From the NCBI GenBank assembly GCA_029721435.1, contig CM056578.1:12834313-12898312 (forward strand): DNA of 64,000 bases. The letters are read 5' to 3'. This DNA is from Gymnothorax reevesii (taxonomy: Eukaryota; Chordata; Actinopteri; Anguilliformes; Muraenidae). Below are positions 12,512 through 25,019 of this stretch, piece after piece. Below the pieces are notes generated by a model, which saw only the letters and a program-made list of their open reading frames with translations, made no database searches and had not been told where the DNA came from. Made by a program: the position numbers and the translations under genes. Position 1 is the stretch's first letter, and every line of letters starts with the position of its first letter.

Positions 12512-13182
12512 CAGTGCCATGAAAAAGTATTTGCCCCCTTCTTGAGTTCTCATTTTTTTGCATATTTGTCACACTTAAATGTTTCAAATCATTAAACAAA
12601 TTTTTATATTAGGCATAGATAACCCGAGTAAATACAAAATGCTGTTTTTAAATAACGATTTTATTTATTGAGGGAAAAAGCTGTCCAAACCTACCTGGCC
12701 CTATGTGAAAAAGTAATTGCCCCCTAAACTTAACTGGTTGTGCCGCCCTCGGCAACAACTGCAATCAAGGGTTTGCGATAATAAGTCTTACACGTCACCA
12801 TGGAGGAATTTTGGCCCACTCATCTTTGCAGGATTGTTCTAATTCAGCTACATCGGAGGGTTTTCGGGCATGAACGGCCTGTTTAAGGTCATGCCACAGC
12901 ATCTAAATTTGATTTTCGTCCAGATGTTGACTAAGCTACTCCAAAAGCTTAATTTTGTTTTTTTAAGCCATTCAGAGGTGGCCTTGCTGGTGTGGCCAGA
13001 TATGTTGTGATAGCTTTTTTTCCTTCAATGAAATCATCATTTAAAAACAGCATTTTGTATTTAGTACTTGGGTTATCTTTGTGTAATAATACATTTGTTT
13101 GATGATCTGAAACAATTTAGCGTGACAATTATGTAAAAAATAAGAAATCAGGAAGGGGGCAAATACTTTTTCAGGGCACTTC
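12512..13182. mobile_element. Non-autonomous DNA transposon with long (about 140 bp) TIRs
   Basis: It starts CAGTGCCATGAAAAAGTATT after a TA, and its right end is the near reverse complement (AATACTTTTTCAGGGCACT at 13162-13180). The similarity continues inward: the left arm ends ...ACAAAATGCTGTTTTT and the right arm begins AAAAACAGCATTTTGTATTT. The TA flank and CAGTG end fit the Tc1/mariner class. The interior has no transposase frame but resembles a noncoding core widespread in fish genomes. The right TA is mutated. Confidence 0.75.
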
Positions 13183-14626
13183 ATCATTACTTTTTTTTCC
13201 CTCATATTCGTCACCCCTTCTCTGAATGGTTTGGAGAGCCTGACCATACACCACTGCCAACACATCCTTAATTATTTGTGCTAATATGCTAATTTGGTTT
13301 GAATTCACTACTCCCAACATACCAAAGACATCATGGTTTTATTTCTATTTCTTCTCTGGTATATTGCAGGGAGTTTTTGAACTAATATATTACTAAAATA
13401 TAACAATATATTATATAATAGTAATAATATATTACATTTTCTCTCAGCTAAACTCTCATGAACAATTACATAAACCACTCATATCACGGTGCCAGTAGGC
13501 TCTGAAGCCCCAGGAAACTTTCAACATCTTACTCCTAGTGACCAGTAACCCTGCTACAGTACTGCCTTGGACTATTATGATAGTAACTTCTGAGTTATGA
13601 ATTGTGAATTGGAATCTACTTCAACTCATATACTGTAGTTTACATTTGTGTGAAGTGAAAAAGGCCTCCGAATGCACATCAACAAAAGAGTGACGTGTTG
13701 TTATTATGAGGCAGCCAATATATTCCAAAGCGTGGTTAAGAAAACTAGACAACAAAATAAAACGACAATAAAGATTAAAGGTAATGATTCAGTGCAGTGC
13801 ATTATCCAATCAGACACTGAAACAAGTTACTTTCAAGTATTCTATTACAAAAGTCAGGAGAAGAAAAGGCTTCGGCAGTAATGCTGTGGATGGAAAGCTA
13901 GCCACATACAATAAGTACATTAAACTTACAATACTTTACAAAAGTCTGTAGACAAACCAGAGTGGCAGAGATGCAAACTATAAGACCCGAAGAAGCAGGT
14001 TGTCAAAGGTTATATACAGTGTTGGTGTGCAGGGTATTGACCACAGGTGGATGTACAGCATGCATTACTGCTCTCTGTGGGATTAGAGCACACACGGCAG
14101 AGAAGGCAAAGTCTATAATCATTACCACATTACCAATCGATAAGCATGAACGCCCCCAAAAAAGGGTTATTTAGCTTGACTGCTCTTGCTTTTCTATGTT
14201 TTGTATCAAGATTGTTTGGTGATATAAAATACAAGAGCTTGAAGCTTTATAGTACTTTTATTTTGCTCTCGCTGATCATATTAGAGAGATGGACTAGATT
14301 GTCCAAATGGCTGACACGTTACATGTAAAACAATTTTTTGAAGAAAAGGGGGTTACGTTTATGAATGAAATAATAGCAGTGCTATCACTATTCAGTTCAG
14401 GTGAGTATGTAATCTTGAGGAATGGATCATACTTGATCCTTGTCCTTTCTTTTCTTTTTTTGTTTTTGAAAAATGATGCAATAATTGCATGGTCACAGAA
14501 AAAACCCAGCCTGAGGGATAGTGGATCTGCACTAAGTGCATGTCACTTTACCATGAAATATTTTACTTAGGACACTTTAAAATCAGATACAATGCCAGCG
14601 AAAAAGGTGTTGAAAAGTTGTTACTT
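13183..14626. other. Intergenic, no gene seen
   Basis: AT-rich sequence. Frames of 60-89 codons lack domains, and I see no repeat terminus. Confidence 0.4.
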
Positions 14627-15870
14627 TGTGACAGACTTGGGACTGGGGACTCAGGTGCAGATGGAAGTTCAGTTTCACACAGTTTATTTAATGTAGGTTC
14701 AGGGTCAAACAGTCTTTATCACACTTTATCACAAGATAACTGCAGTACTAAGACAGTAGGCAGAATCAGCATCGATAAACAGGCAGAAGTCAACAAACCA
14801 CGTTGGTAAAATGCAGAACAAAAGAGTGGGCATGATAATAAGTTATATAACAAACAATAATTTGTATTAAAAAAATATCTAAATTAGACAATGAGGGCAA
14901 TCCAAAAACAGATACTAGACATATATGGTTCATATAGTTCAAATACAGCTACAGACTTGGAACAAGAACTAAAACTTAGGACTGCTGATACACTGGGAAC
15001 AAATCCAGGAAAATGATCACAGGTGAGACACGGGAACAGAGCTTACAAGGACGTGGGTAACAATTATTGCAGAAAGTGGGGCGGGCTAACAAAACACGAG
15101 GAGCATGTTGGTAAAGGTGAAAATGACAACAAGCAGGGGAGTCATACAAAAAACCCAAAATGAAAAATGAAGTGAATAAACCACAGAAGGCTGAGAGTAT
15201 ATGCCCCTCCCCCCCAGAGTTGCCACCAGGTGACCGACCAGACTTTTTAAAAAGTCTTCTCTGAAAGTCGTTGATGAGAGTAGGGTCCTGAATCTCCCTG
15301 GAGCGTACCCAACTGTGTTTCTCTGGCCCGTATCCCTCACAGTTGATGAAATACTGGAGCCCACAGCCCTGGTTCCCCACGTCAAGGAGGCACCGGACCA
15401 TGAAAGTCTTGGCTCCGTCGATGAGGCGGGTGGGAGGGGACACCATGAGGGTGAGGACCAGAGGACTGTGGAGGACAGCTTGATGTATGAAACATGAAAG
15501 GTAGGCTGAATGCGGCAGTTTCCCCGGGATATGCAGCTGGATGGCCACCAGGGTTGACCACCTTATAGAGGTGAAAGAGGCTAAGGAAGTGAGACCTGGA
15601 GGTATCTTGTTGCCGTTGTGGCTGTGGACTTGATCAGAGCTGGGGTTGGCTGTTTTTATAGCGGTGACAGTAGTGGCATCAGTGTGAAGTTGGTGCTGCT
15701 GAAGTTTCCCGGAGAAGGTATTTATCCAAGGGGTGAAGGAAATTAGGGTTTTAGAAATAGCCTCAAGCTGGGCTTGAAGTCTCCCCAAAAGAGGTCCTTT
15801 TCCAAAACAGAGCGAAGCTGACTGCCATCCGCTGAGTTCATTCTGGCAAGTCAGTATTGACAGAATTGGG
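14627..15870 (-). pseudogene. Internally deleted chromodomain gypsy (chromovirus) copy
   Basis: On the minus strand a gag start beginning MNSADGSQLRS at 15841 runs into an early gag helix (QAQLEAISKTL at about 15775). Without protease, RT, RNase H or the integrase core it then passes into the integrase tail: a basic segment ending VLHSPL, then RLIDGAKTFMV and a chromodomain with aromatic-cage-like residues in YFINCEGYGPEKHSWV (about 15350). The frame stays open for 270 codons (15788-14976) through the join. The left part (14627-15100) begins TGTGAC and is probably the 3' LTR read on the minus strand. Most of the roughly 4-kb interior is gone, so this is a dead copy. Confidence 0.75.
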
Positions 15871-18800
15871 ACTCTTGGGACTTGGCAGCACGGACACTTT
15901 GTTATGAACTCAGTTTTCAGATGATTCTAAAAGTTCACACTCAATATTAATGTAGACGTTCCCATGAAAGTGTAGCACTGGTGAATTTTCTTTTTTTAAA
16001 TTTTCTGCCTGAATTGTCCCAAACTGGCTGGATTTGTTGTGCTTTCTTTGTTTGAAGGTGTATGTGTTGGTTTTGCTACTGACAGGTTTTTTTTTTCCTT
16101 TACTTTGTCCAAAATTTAGTCTACTATTCTGGTCCTTCTTTACTACTATTTAAAATGCCTTTTGATCTCACCTTATGCCATTGTAGGTTAGTTATATAAG
16201 TTAAAACTGCATTTATTTAACCCAAAAAAAATAGACAAAGTTCACACAAAGTAAAATAATTTACAAAGCATAATGTTTACAAAAAATTGCAAAAGGTTAA
16301 AGTTTAAAGGGTTAAGTTAAGGTTAAGGAAAACTGTCACAACGATAGTATATCAGGGGAAAACAGAAATATAAAGTTTGCAAACTGGTTGGGGTGATTTT
16401 GTTTATCCCTCTAGATGCTACTTCATTGAAACTTGTGCACCATTTTTGCAGCAGACATCGGCCCTAAAATTGCATTGGTCCCATGTGGCAAAAGATTTAT
16501 TCTTAATTTTCGATGGACCAATCTTGTGCTTTCTAGCAAACTGCAGGTACCTGTTGATATGGTGTTTCAGCTATTGATGGTTTATATCCATCTCTCTCTA
16601 CTCTCCTTTAAGTACTGTGCTAAATATTATTGGCTGATGCATATTTCCTCAATCTCACCCTTCACTCCTTATTCACTCACTGGGTCCTTATTTTATGCCC
16701 TAAACGCGGCTGGGAAATGCAAGCGCTAATGATATAGCAGATCAAAATTACTAACAAAAATTACAAACTAATATAAAGTGACAGGTAGATACATGGTGTA
16801 TTTATGATCCATCTGCCAGGCAGGTTCTGCCACCCATTTCTAAAATTCTATGACCGAATAATTTTTCAAAATATTTTCCCATGAAAATACCCAGAATGAG
16901 TATGTCATTATATAGCTGGTGATATTCGCTTCAAAAAAAAAAGAATGACAAGAAAATATGGTATAGTTTCTGAGATATTTTTGCAACAAGATTTCACATT
17001 TTTTGCCAATAGTGTACGGTTTTCATGGTAACAAAAAGTTCCATGGTAAAATCAAATTCCATTCTGAGCTTTTTTCAGTTGACACAATTTTTATGTGTTT
17101 TTAGTGTTTAGAAGTTCTTAAATTGAGTGAACCCAGGCTTGACCCCTTAAGTGATAAGCGCATACAACCAAAGATTTTGTCACTTAAACAGATGTATATG
17201 TTCAGTTCGTTGTCGGCCATTTTTATTTTGAGTGAGATTATTTCAAAACAAAGCACACAGCGCAATCATTTGTTGCTGAGTGATGTGAAAGACAAGACTA
17301 TGCAACCGGTTGCACACATTTTTATGTAGTGCTCTCAAATGAACCCACTTGTTTTTACCTTTCATTGAGTGTGAGTATGAATATGTTTACTTTGGATTTT
17401 TGGCAAGGATCAGTAAAAGAGACTGAGCCCATCTGCTCAGCTTGTTATTTGATGATGAAGTAATTCTGGACACTGTGCTTTGTTCATTAATCATGATGTT
17501 CCCCTTTTAAGGCCAAATTATCATTTCAGAACACTAATAAGCCCCTAAGACTGAATGGATGGTCAAACTACCAAAATACTGTCAGATTCGTAAGTCTTTG
17601 GATGGTGAAAATTTCAAAGGGACGTAACTCCTCCCAAATGATGCCCAAAAGCAAATGCCCTCAAATAAATCTATTTCTTCATGCATTTTAATTACATGGT
17701 ATAAACAGATGCAGAGTAAAGCCTGTATGCATTTCAATTATTTCATATTAATTCACTTGCCAAATACCTGTGTGTCCCACTGCTTATGGAGGAATGTTTT
17801 CAATGACAAGAAAATAATAATTCAACGTGAATTATTCAACGGTAGCATCGTCGTAGCCGTTTTAACTTCAAGAACGACTATATTACAGACAAAAGCGGCA
17901 GAAATCAGCCTACAAGCAGGTCGATATTATCCAACGTCCGTATTTAGACAAGGTGTTCTCTTATCACGAAGTCATACGTGTAAGTGACAAGCGTTGGCGA
18001 AGTGACAAGCGTTTGAAAATGCGGCGCTTCCGATGAATATTAAACCAGGGCGGATGAAAGCGCGATTACCCTCACGCTTGCGTAGTCCCAGAGCACATTG
18101 AGACGAGCTGCATTACTGTGCCTATGTGACGTCTTAGTTGACGTCATCAACATTCAAGCAGTTTTAAAGCATGAATGATTATAATCTGGTTTGTATTTAC
18201 TTATCCCCTGCTGGCGAATTTTACGGCACTAACGATGCGCGCTCTGTCAGATTAAGTTAACTTGTCTCAGGCGACACCAGACAATTCGTTAGACAAATAA
18301 TATGTTAAAATGGTATTTTGCAGTAACTCCATGCGACCTCAGAAACGCTCAGAATGTATACAATTTGAAGAGAAACGCCAATTACAGTACTGCATATTGA
18401 TCTGCATTGTATTCTGTATTTATTTATTTAGTTTGTTAGTTAGTTTGCAGTGTCATGTTTTCACCCATACTCGATTAGAACATGAATTGTTGATCATGAA
18501 ATAAGAAAAAAAAAAGAGAAGAGGTTTTCATTATATATTAACATTGATATTTACTGAATTCTTGACCAATGCTCATGCAGCCTCCTAGGTAGCCTGAACC
18601 AGGATAAAGTTATGGTTTTATCCTATATCAGGGCCTGGGGCAATAATGGAGTCCACGGGCTCAAAGATCATCGTCATCTGACCCAGCCACCCCGCCAGTT
18701 CCAGGCATTACTCAACCGGCCTTGCAGTCCACCGTCCAGCAGATAATTTCTCTTACAGAGTAGGGAAAGCTGTCCATGGTCCTTAATTTCAGACTTTAGA

Positions 18801-20157
18801 TGATAAGTAGGGAGAGCAGCATCCTCGTTGGGATTGAGTTCAGACTGGCTGGTGTAAATCATATAGGCTACGGTCCTTTGCACGGGGTAAACAATAATGT
18901 CATGCAATTCGTGGACATAACGTATAGTTCAGCTGTTGGAACAAAATTGTGCCTGAAGTGTTGTGCATATTTACGTCAAATTCTGCTTGATTAAAAGTCA
19001 ACCTCGACATAATGCTCAAAGGCGAAAGATTGGTTCTAAATGGGCGTCAAAGGTTGCTAACGTGAGAGACTTACAACTGTGTTGTTTATACCGCGTGAAA
19101 TTACACTCTTGCCAGGCATCCTCGATGCTATTCTGGAAGTTTCAACCCACTGGCACATCTGGAAATCTTGAACCATCGATCTGTCTGAATTTGTTTTTGT
19201 TGCTTGAGTTGCAAAAACTAAGGCTAGCCCACAATGAATAAAATGACATACATTATTTATTTATTTATTTATTTAATGCTTCTTGCTTCTTTCTTGATGT
19301 TTTAACGCAAATAGACGGTAAGCCATTTGCCACGGATAGGACTGCAATGAAAGATCTATTTCTATAACGTTTCATAATGACATGTTTATTTTTTTTTGAA
19401 CGCAAAACATCCTCCCCGCTTTTTCTTGCTTGGCATTGGGAGCACAAATCTCGGAGCAAGATGAGGATCCTGCACACTGACAGCCTTAGACTTTAGTGGA
19501 CATTCCCATACCTCTCGTATCGCAACACGTATTGCTCCGGTCATGTGTGGTGTAATTTCCTACGCTTCCCGGAGCCAAATTAGCACTTCCCTGGCGCTGT
19601 TTGTGTTGAGTACTGCTGGCCATCTTCATCGACCGATGTTCCTCCTACAAAACCATGAGATAATAACAATGCCGCGCAACTATTGAGCTCATCCTACCAT
19701 CGTATGCATAGACATTTACAGCCGGCGTATGACTCGGTTTCGTATCAATAGGAAAAAAGAGAACTGAGGTTTTTTTTTCTCTCCATTTCTGGCTGAGCGC
19801 GATGGATCCACGCATGTGTTGATCAATGCTGCAGCAACGTGCATCAATTCCTCTTTGACCCCAGAGTTAATCTGCATTCAGACAGAAGCTTCAATGTATT
19901 TCCTATCTGTTGGATTTTAGGGTTTTTCGAGGCCGCGGTGTTCATGTAATTTCGCAGTTCTTTCCTGATATTTGGAGCGCTTGCCTCGATTTGTTCGGTT
20001 TTTGTGGCCGCTTCCGCAACACCGCGACAGATACAATTTACAAAACTGAATGCTAATGCAGCCCGCTATGCGCGTAATGTGTCACCGCGAAGATACTCTG
20101 TAAATAAAGGGACACGTCCATCTGCAATCGAGAGAAGAGAAAAAGAAGACGTTGATC
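15871..20157. other. 5' flank of gabrg2, no further gene seen
   Basis: It contains T/A-rich sequence up to about 17600, then more GC- and CpG-containing sequence from about 17800 to 20157. A promoter and 5' UTR for exon 1 must lie near its right end, but no TATA box or transcript start can be fixed by eye. An ATTT/TTTA simple repeat lies at 19254-19275. Confidence 0.4.
18125..18147. promoter_or_regulatory. Paired CRE-like sites
   Basis: TGACGTCT (18126-18133) and the perfect palindrome TGACGTCA (18139-18146) are 13 bp apart start to start, about 2.0 kb upstream of the gabrg2 start codon. The full CRE consensus is seen; CREB/ATF binding is inference. Confidence 0.35.
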
Positions 20158-20264
20158 ATGGCTCCACCAGATTTAACGTTCAGATGCCCGGCTGCGATGG
20201 CGAAGCCAGCTCACTCTGTAAAAATTATTCTTTGGGTATTCCTAATCGCTAATCTTCCCACAAG
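20158..20264 (+). CDS. gabrg2: gabrg2 coding exon 1 (signal peptide)
   Basis: The exon encodes MAPPDLTFRCPAAMAKPAHS, then VKIILWVFLIANLPT, and stops two bases into codon 36 at a GTAAGA donor (20265). The second block is a hydrophobic core of about 12 residues, typical of a signal peptide h-region. The first 20 residues form a long, mildly basic n-region. The first ATG has A at -3 and G at +4, a good vertebrate context. A second in-frame ATG (codon 14, 20197) also has G at -3 and +4 and would give a more ordinary signal peptide. This N-terminus is poorly conserved between gamma subunits, so the identity rests on phase and position: the AG ending joins to exon 2 as a serine codon and keeps the frame. 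Transcript support is lacking, so this is the least certain of the six exons. Confidence 0.7.
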
Positions 20265-23254
20265 GTAAGAGCGAAGCGTCTTTATCATGTTCAATTCCAC
20301 CATTTACTGATTTTAGATGCATACTTCGGTATTGTTCCTCGGATTGCCGTCTTTATATATGTTATATATATATAACATTATGTCGCTGTGCTGATAATCG
20401 TTTCAGTAAGAACACAGGATACGCTTGTGTTATTTCTTCCCTAAATATCATTTTGTATGGACTGAATCGTTCATATTGGCTGGTTTATGTAAGAAATAAA
20501 ATATCTCCCAGTGTAATCAATGGATTCGTCGTGGGCTCATGCATCGCAAGGCTCTTTAAGACTCAGGAACGATATTCATGTCTGAGGCTACGATTCTCGG
20601 AAAAAAAAGAAAACAAGGTTTGCTTGACGATAAGGCGTGCAGTGTCTTGGTCGTAGGCTACAGTCGTTGAATGTGTATTACTCGATATATTTGATATTCC
20701 TATGCAATAACACTGTCAATGTTCACTTGTTATAAACAACAGGCTCTCGTATAATTGTTGAAGGAATAATAATCGATAGCCCAACGTAGCAGCAGGAAGC
20801 AGGGTGAACGTATCAAAAATTACTGAATGTGTTATGGTATAAAATTATCATTTTCTACCCTTGATGTCATATACAAAAGCTTCATTCTAAAGCATATTTA
20901 AGAGCAGCCCGTTCACTTCCTGTTGAACTTAAATTAAATACCGGTGTCTGCAGAGGCTACCACTTCACCATTATGGCCTTTTACTTATTATAGCGTTCCA
21001 ACAAATATTCGCATAATCATGTACGACAGCATTTGATTTTGGATTTACAGAATTTTGGAGCATTTTAGTGATGCATCGATGGCAGCGAGCGAGGAAAGGG
21101 ACAGATCTAAATCAGTTGGGCTATCTTTTGACACCCTATTTTTATGTAGCGTCCAGGCTGGGTAATATGCAGTGGAGTGAGATTTTCAGCTATAGCATAC
21201 CCCCTGAAAGCAGCATTTTAGCCTCCACCTTTTAGCCCTGTCGCATCGAGGGAGCCATTGCACAAAGATATAATGAACATTTGAGGAGGAAGCAGATGAT
21301 TTGATCGCCTTCCTTGAATAAACTTGGTGTTGCTTGTGGTGGAAATATGGAGGGTGAAAGCTCGGCCTTTTTCCTCTCCGTTGCTCAGTCTTGCACGGTA
21401 AAATGCGGCCAGGAAGCAACGTGGCCCAGATTAGCTTTGACTGCATATATATATTTAATGAAATCTTGAATGTTTTTATGGTGTATTGCTCTTTGTAACG
21501 CATCTGACTCTCTTTTATGGAGATTTATTGAGAGCTGAATTATTAGGAATCCTCCATATTATGCACACATTAAGTTATTCAAACAGTTCATAATTTTTTG
21601 TTCTGTATCTCAAACCTCAAGCTGTGATATTATTTTGAGCTCCTATAAAGTAGAATTTCCTTACTCTTGTTTGGAAGATGGATTCTGCCCTTTTATTATT
21701 TTGAGCCAATGAACAGAATCAGGAGTGATGATTTTTGAGTTGTGGAGTGGCGAGAATGAAATGTAAGTATTTTTTAATAACAAAAAATACCTTCGTTTTC
21801 ATTTAATTTCCAGAAAAGGCTTTTCTAGTGACATGTCATTTTCTCAGTTAAAAGCCTTAACTGGGGTTCCACTTCTTTCTGCTGTGGCGACAGAACATTC
21901 AAACCCTTAGGTTTATATTTACAAACAAGTAGCTTTCAGCATGCCTCCAATACTCAGTGTCTGTGCAGATGCTTTATGATCTGGAAGCCATCTCTGTCCA
22001 GGTGGGAGCCACGGGAGGCTTTGGCCTCCAAGCGAGAGCACATGTTTTTTTTCATGTGGACCCCATGCCTTGTTTGTAAGCAGGAGAAATGCAAAAGCAC
22101 AGACTGCAGGGTGTTAGCTCATAATTAGTGAGTTCAGGCTATCTCCTCCCCTCCTGCTGACACTCGCACTGTAGGAATTGACTGGGATATTGACTTGAAC
22201 TCGGCCTTCAGAGTAATAATAATAATAATACTGGATGTCTTTATTTTTTATTTAATTTGTGTTTGTCCTTTATTTTAGAAGGGAGGACCTACTGAGACCT
22301 GAGTCACTTTTTTCAGGGCAGACCTGTGACAACACAAGTACAACATGAATAGCAGAGACACTAATCTGTAAACAGTTAATTGCAGTATTAACAAATAGCT
22401 CTTACCCTGACGCACCCTGTAGCCTGCTGAACTTAAAACTCCCTGCTGTCTTCTTCTTAAGTAATCCCTTTCCCTCAGGGGAAGATTCAGAGCTCACCAG
22501 CAGATGCTGGGGTGTAGGTCAAGTGTCAACTAACAGAACGCAAGGGTGCTGGAGCCGCCGAGACTGATGCAGCACAGCAGCAGGCTGAGGCATGTTTACT
22601 GTGGGGGCAGCACAGGAGAGCAGCTTAAAATGCTCATCTTCTAGAGGGACAGGGTAGTCTCTGATATGCATTTTATGGGAATTTATGGGTGTTTATGTGA
22701 ATGTGGATATGTCTCAAGTTGTCAGTCTAAACTAACTCTGCAAACTGCGACCCATTACTAACTCTCATGTAAACTGTTAATTGCAGTTATTTGCAAATAG
22801 GAACCATGATAGTTTGGTGTTTAGGCTCTGACCCTGACTCATCCTGCGGCCTACGGAGTTTGAGGAGAAGCCAGTAGAAAGTGGCAGTATATCCGACAAA
22901 TGAGGAATGAATAAAGTGACCCCCCCCCCCCCCCCAAAAAAAAAACAGCATAACTACTGTCCCACCACAGAACATGCTAATGCTAATCTTAGGGAACCTG
23001 TCACGGTGAGGCGAAGGCAGCAGCCACCTACCACAAGGCTAGTCAATGCAGAGTTATACTATCTATTGACGGTACCAATGTGTGGCCAAGGCACCAGCTG
23101 GAATAAGGCCATTTCAGAAAGGAATGTACCCCCAAGTGAAGTTTTCATTGTGTGGCCAAGGCACCATTGGCCGTGAAGCTATTCCATGAGGGAATATTTA
23201 ACCTTGTGAAGTTATCAATGTGTTATCAAGTCTCCAGCTGTTGAGAGGCCTTTT
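20265..23254 (+). other. gabrg2: gabrg2 intron 1, first part
   Basis: The donor is GTAAGA. It contains a palindromic ATATA stretch at 20356-20378, an (ATA)n run near 22215 and a C16-A9 homopolymer at 22921-22945. There is also a local repeat of GTGTGGCCAAGGCACCA (23080-23098 and 23151-23168) within related segments about 70 bp apart. No exon was seen. Confidence 0.5.
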
Positions 23255-23272
23255 AAAGAGGAAGCGCCTCCA

Positions 23273-23770
23273 GAGTTGCCAGGTGGCTCACACGGTTAAG
23301 ACACTGCTCTGCAGTGCAGAGGTGATCACCACGTCGCAAGTTCGAGCCCCGGCGTACCCACCGGCAGGGGTCGGCAGCTTTTCAGTGTAGCGCACAATTG
23401 GCTATCGCGCTACAGGGTTTCAAATTGGGAAGGGACTGCCGGATTTGGGTATTGAATAACAGCTTTGTTCGTTGCTCCAGCGCCTCCTGTTGGCCAGACG
23501 GGTGCTCGTCAGGAAGACTCTGGCTTGGTTCATGTACGGGTATCCTCCGCCCTAGTTCTGAACTTGCGAAGATTCGACCAACGAGTGTATAAGAATCAGT
23601 GGCAGACAGTCACGTGCTTCAGAGGAGAGCCGTGAACTGTCCTCACTGTCCTGAGTTGGCAGCAATGGGTCGCATACGAACAAGCTTTGTACATAGTTCC
23701 CCAATTGGGCATTCCAGATTCGGGTGGGATTGGAGTTGCCAAATTTATAAAAAGAAAAAAAAAAAAAAGA
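23273..23770 (+). mobile_element. tRNA-headed SINE with perfect 18-bp TSD
   Basis: The insert is flanked by identical 18-mers AAAGAGGAAGCGCCTCCA at 23255-23272 and 23771-23788, the hallmark of LINE-mediated retroposition. The head has a pol III box A-like GTGGCTCACACGG (about 23282) and box B-like GTTCGAGCC (about 23340), spaced about 58 bp apart as in a tRNA. The body (about 350 bp) has no tRNA likeness. It ends in an A-rich tail from about 23750. The unmutated TSD suggests a fairly recent insertion. It shares little with the retroposon family at 40841. Confidence 0.85.
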
Positions 23771-24301
23771 AAAGAGGAAGCGCCTCCAAACTCCATGATC
23801 AGACTACGAAACAAAATTCCTGAGGGGCACCTTATCCGAGCAACAGCAGACTTGTTGTAATATTGTAATATTGCGGCTTTACATGGCACAAGAACACATG
23901 AGCCTTGAAGCAGACAATATTTGGAGCACTGATTACTAAAACCCCAAAAGTCAAGTCAAGTCAAGTGTGACTTATGGGGTTTTAGTAATAGGTGCTTCAT
24001 TTATAGGTTGCAAAAGGTAATGTAGCATTGACTGGCATCAAACAATTGGTGAGACGTAGATTTAAGAGTTGATAGAGATGTCTTTCTGTGCTGCAGAAGT
24101 AACTGCAACAATTCTTATCGCGTGGACTCTGTAGAGTACATCTCAGAGACAGCTATCTATGCCTAGATGATATATTAGGGCTCATCATTGGTTTGTGACC
24201 AACAGGTTCTGTACATGCTTTAAATCCTTCCATACTTGAGAATGGGGTCGTTGCAAGTTGATCCCCGAAGCAAAATGTACACAGATCGCAGCCTAGTGAA
24301 T

Positions 24302-24536
24302 ATGGGGAAATCTTGTGCTACTGTTGCTTGCACCAATAATAATGCCATTCAGTCGTCTGGAAAATACGGCAAAATAGGTTTCCATCAATTTCCACAAAAT
24401 AATGAAGCCCTTTTGAAAGATTGGCTTGTTAGATTAAGAAGAATTGACAGTGGAAAGCCTTACAAACCAACAAAACATTCAGTTCTTTGCTCAGAGCACT
24501 TCGAGAAAAGCTGCTTCACATACCAGAAGTTCACAA
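24302..24536 (+). CDS. THAP zinc-finger domain exon
   Basis: From the ATG at 24302 the frame reads MGKSCATVACTNN..., with the first cysteine pair of a THAP domain (C5-x4-C10). It continues through GFHQFP, a KDWLVRLRR helix and the third and fourth zinc ligands in LCSEHF (C-x2-H). This is the C2CH zinc-dependent DNA-binding fold of about 80-90 residues. The exon ends at a good donor, GTAAGT (24537), a usual place for a first THAP exon to end. No stop or frameshift interrupts it. THAP domains occur in host genes (THAP family) and in P-element-like and Kolobok-like transposases. Lying alone on the sense strand inside gabrg2 intron 1, a transposon origin is likelier. No second exon could be found. 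Confidence 0.7.
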
Positions 24537-25019
24537 GTAAGTCAACGGGTTTGTTGCGATGAAAACTGGTTTTAAAGTGAAGATTTAAAGAAATTACTGT
24601 AAAATATATATTCAATACAAACATTAACCTTAAGCCTGAACGCCCCTGTAACGGGGGCAATGAATTTGCATAATAAATACAATACAATACTAAGAGCAAC
24701 CTCGTCATGCGGCATATCCTCTTAAAGCGAAGAAACTCTGCGTAAAGTTTGTGATGACCGTTTATACCTAAACCGAACACAATTCAAGCACCAAGTAAGT
24801 AAATAAGCATCTAGTAAAACATTAAATAAAATAAGATTAAATAATCAGTGCTCTATCGCAAGCATTTCTACTGAATTTGTGATATGCATACAAACGATAC
24901 CTCAAATGAAAAATGAGATTCCAACAATATAAGCTTTGTCATTTTAAATTGACACCACACTCAAAGAACAGCAGGCATACACTTTAATTGCTACAGAGGT
25001 GAGAAAAAATTTTTCTTAC

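Noticed and set aside
20004..20252. 82-codon frame overlapping exon 1 in another frame
   Set aside because: The exon 1 frame is the one that splices in phase to exon 2; the other has no continuation.
23281..23345. A genuine tRNA gene
   Set aside because: Box A and box B are present, but the acceptor stem does not close, and the block is the head of a SINE with a target-site duplication.
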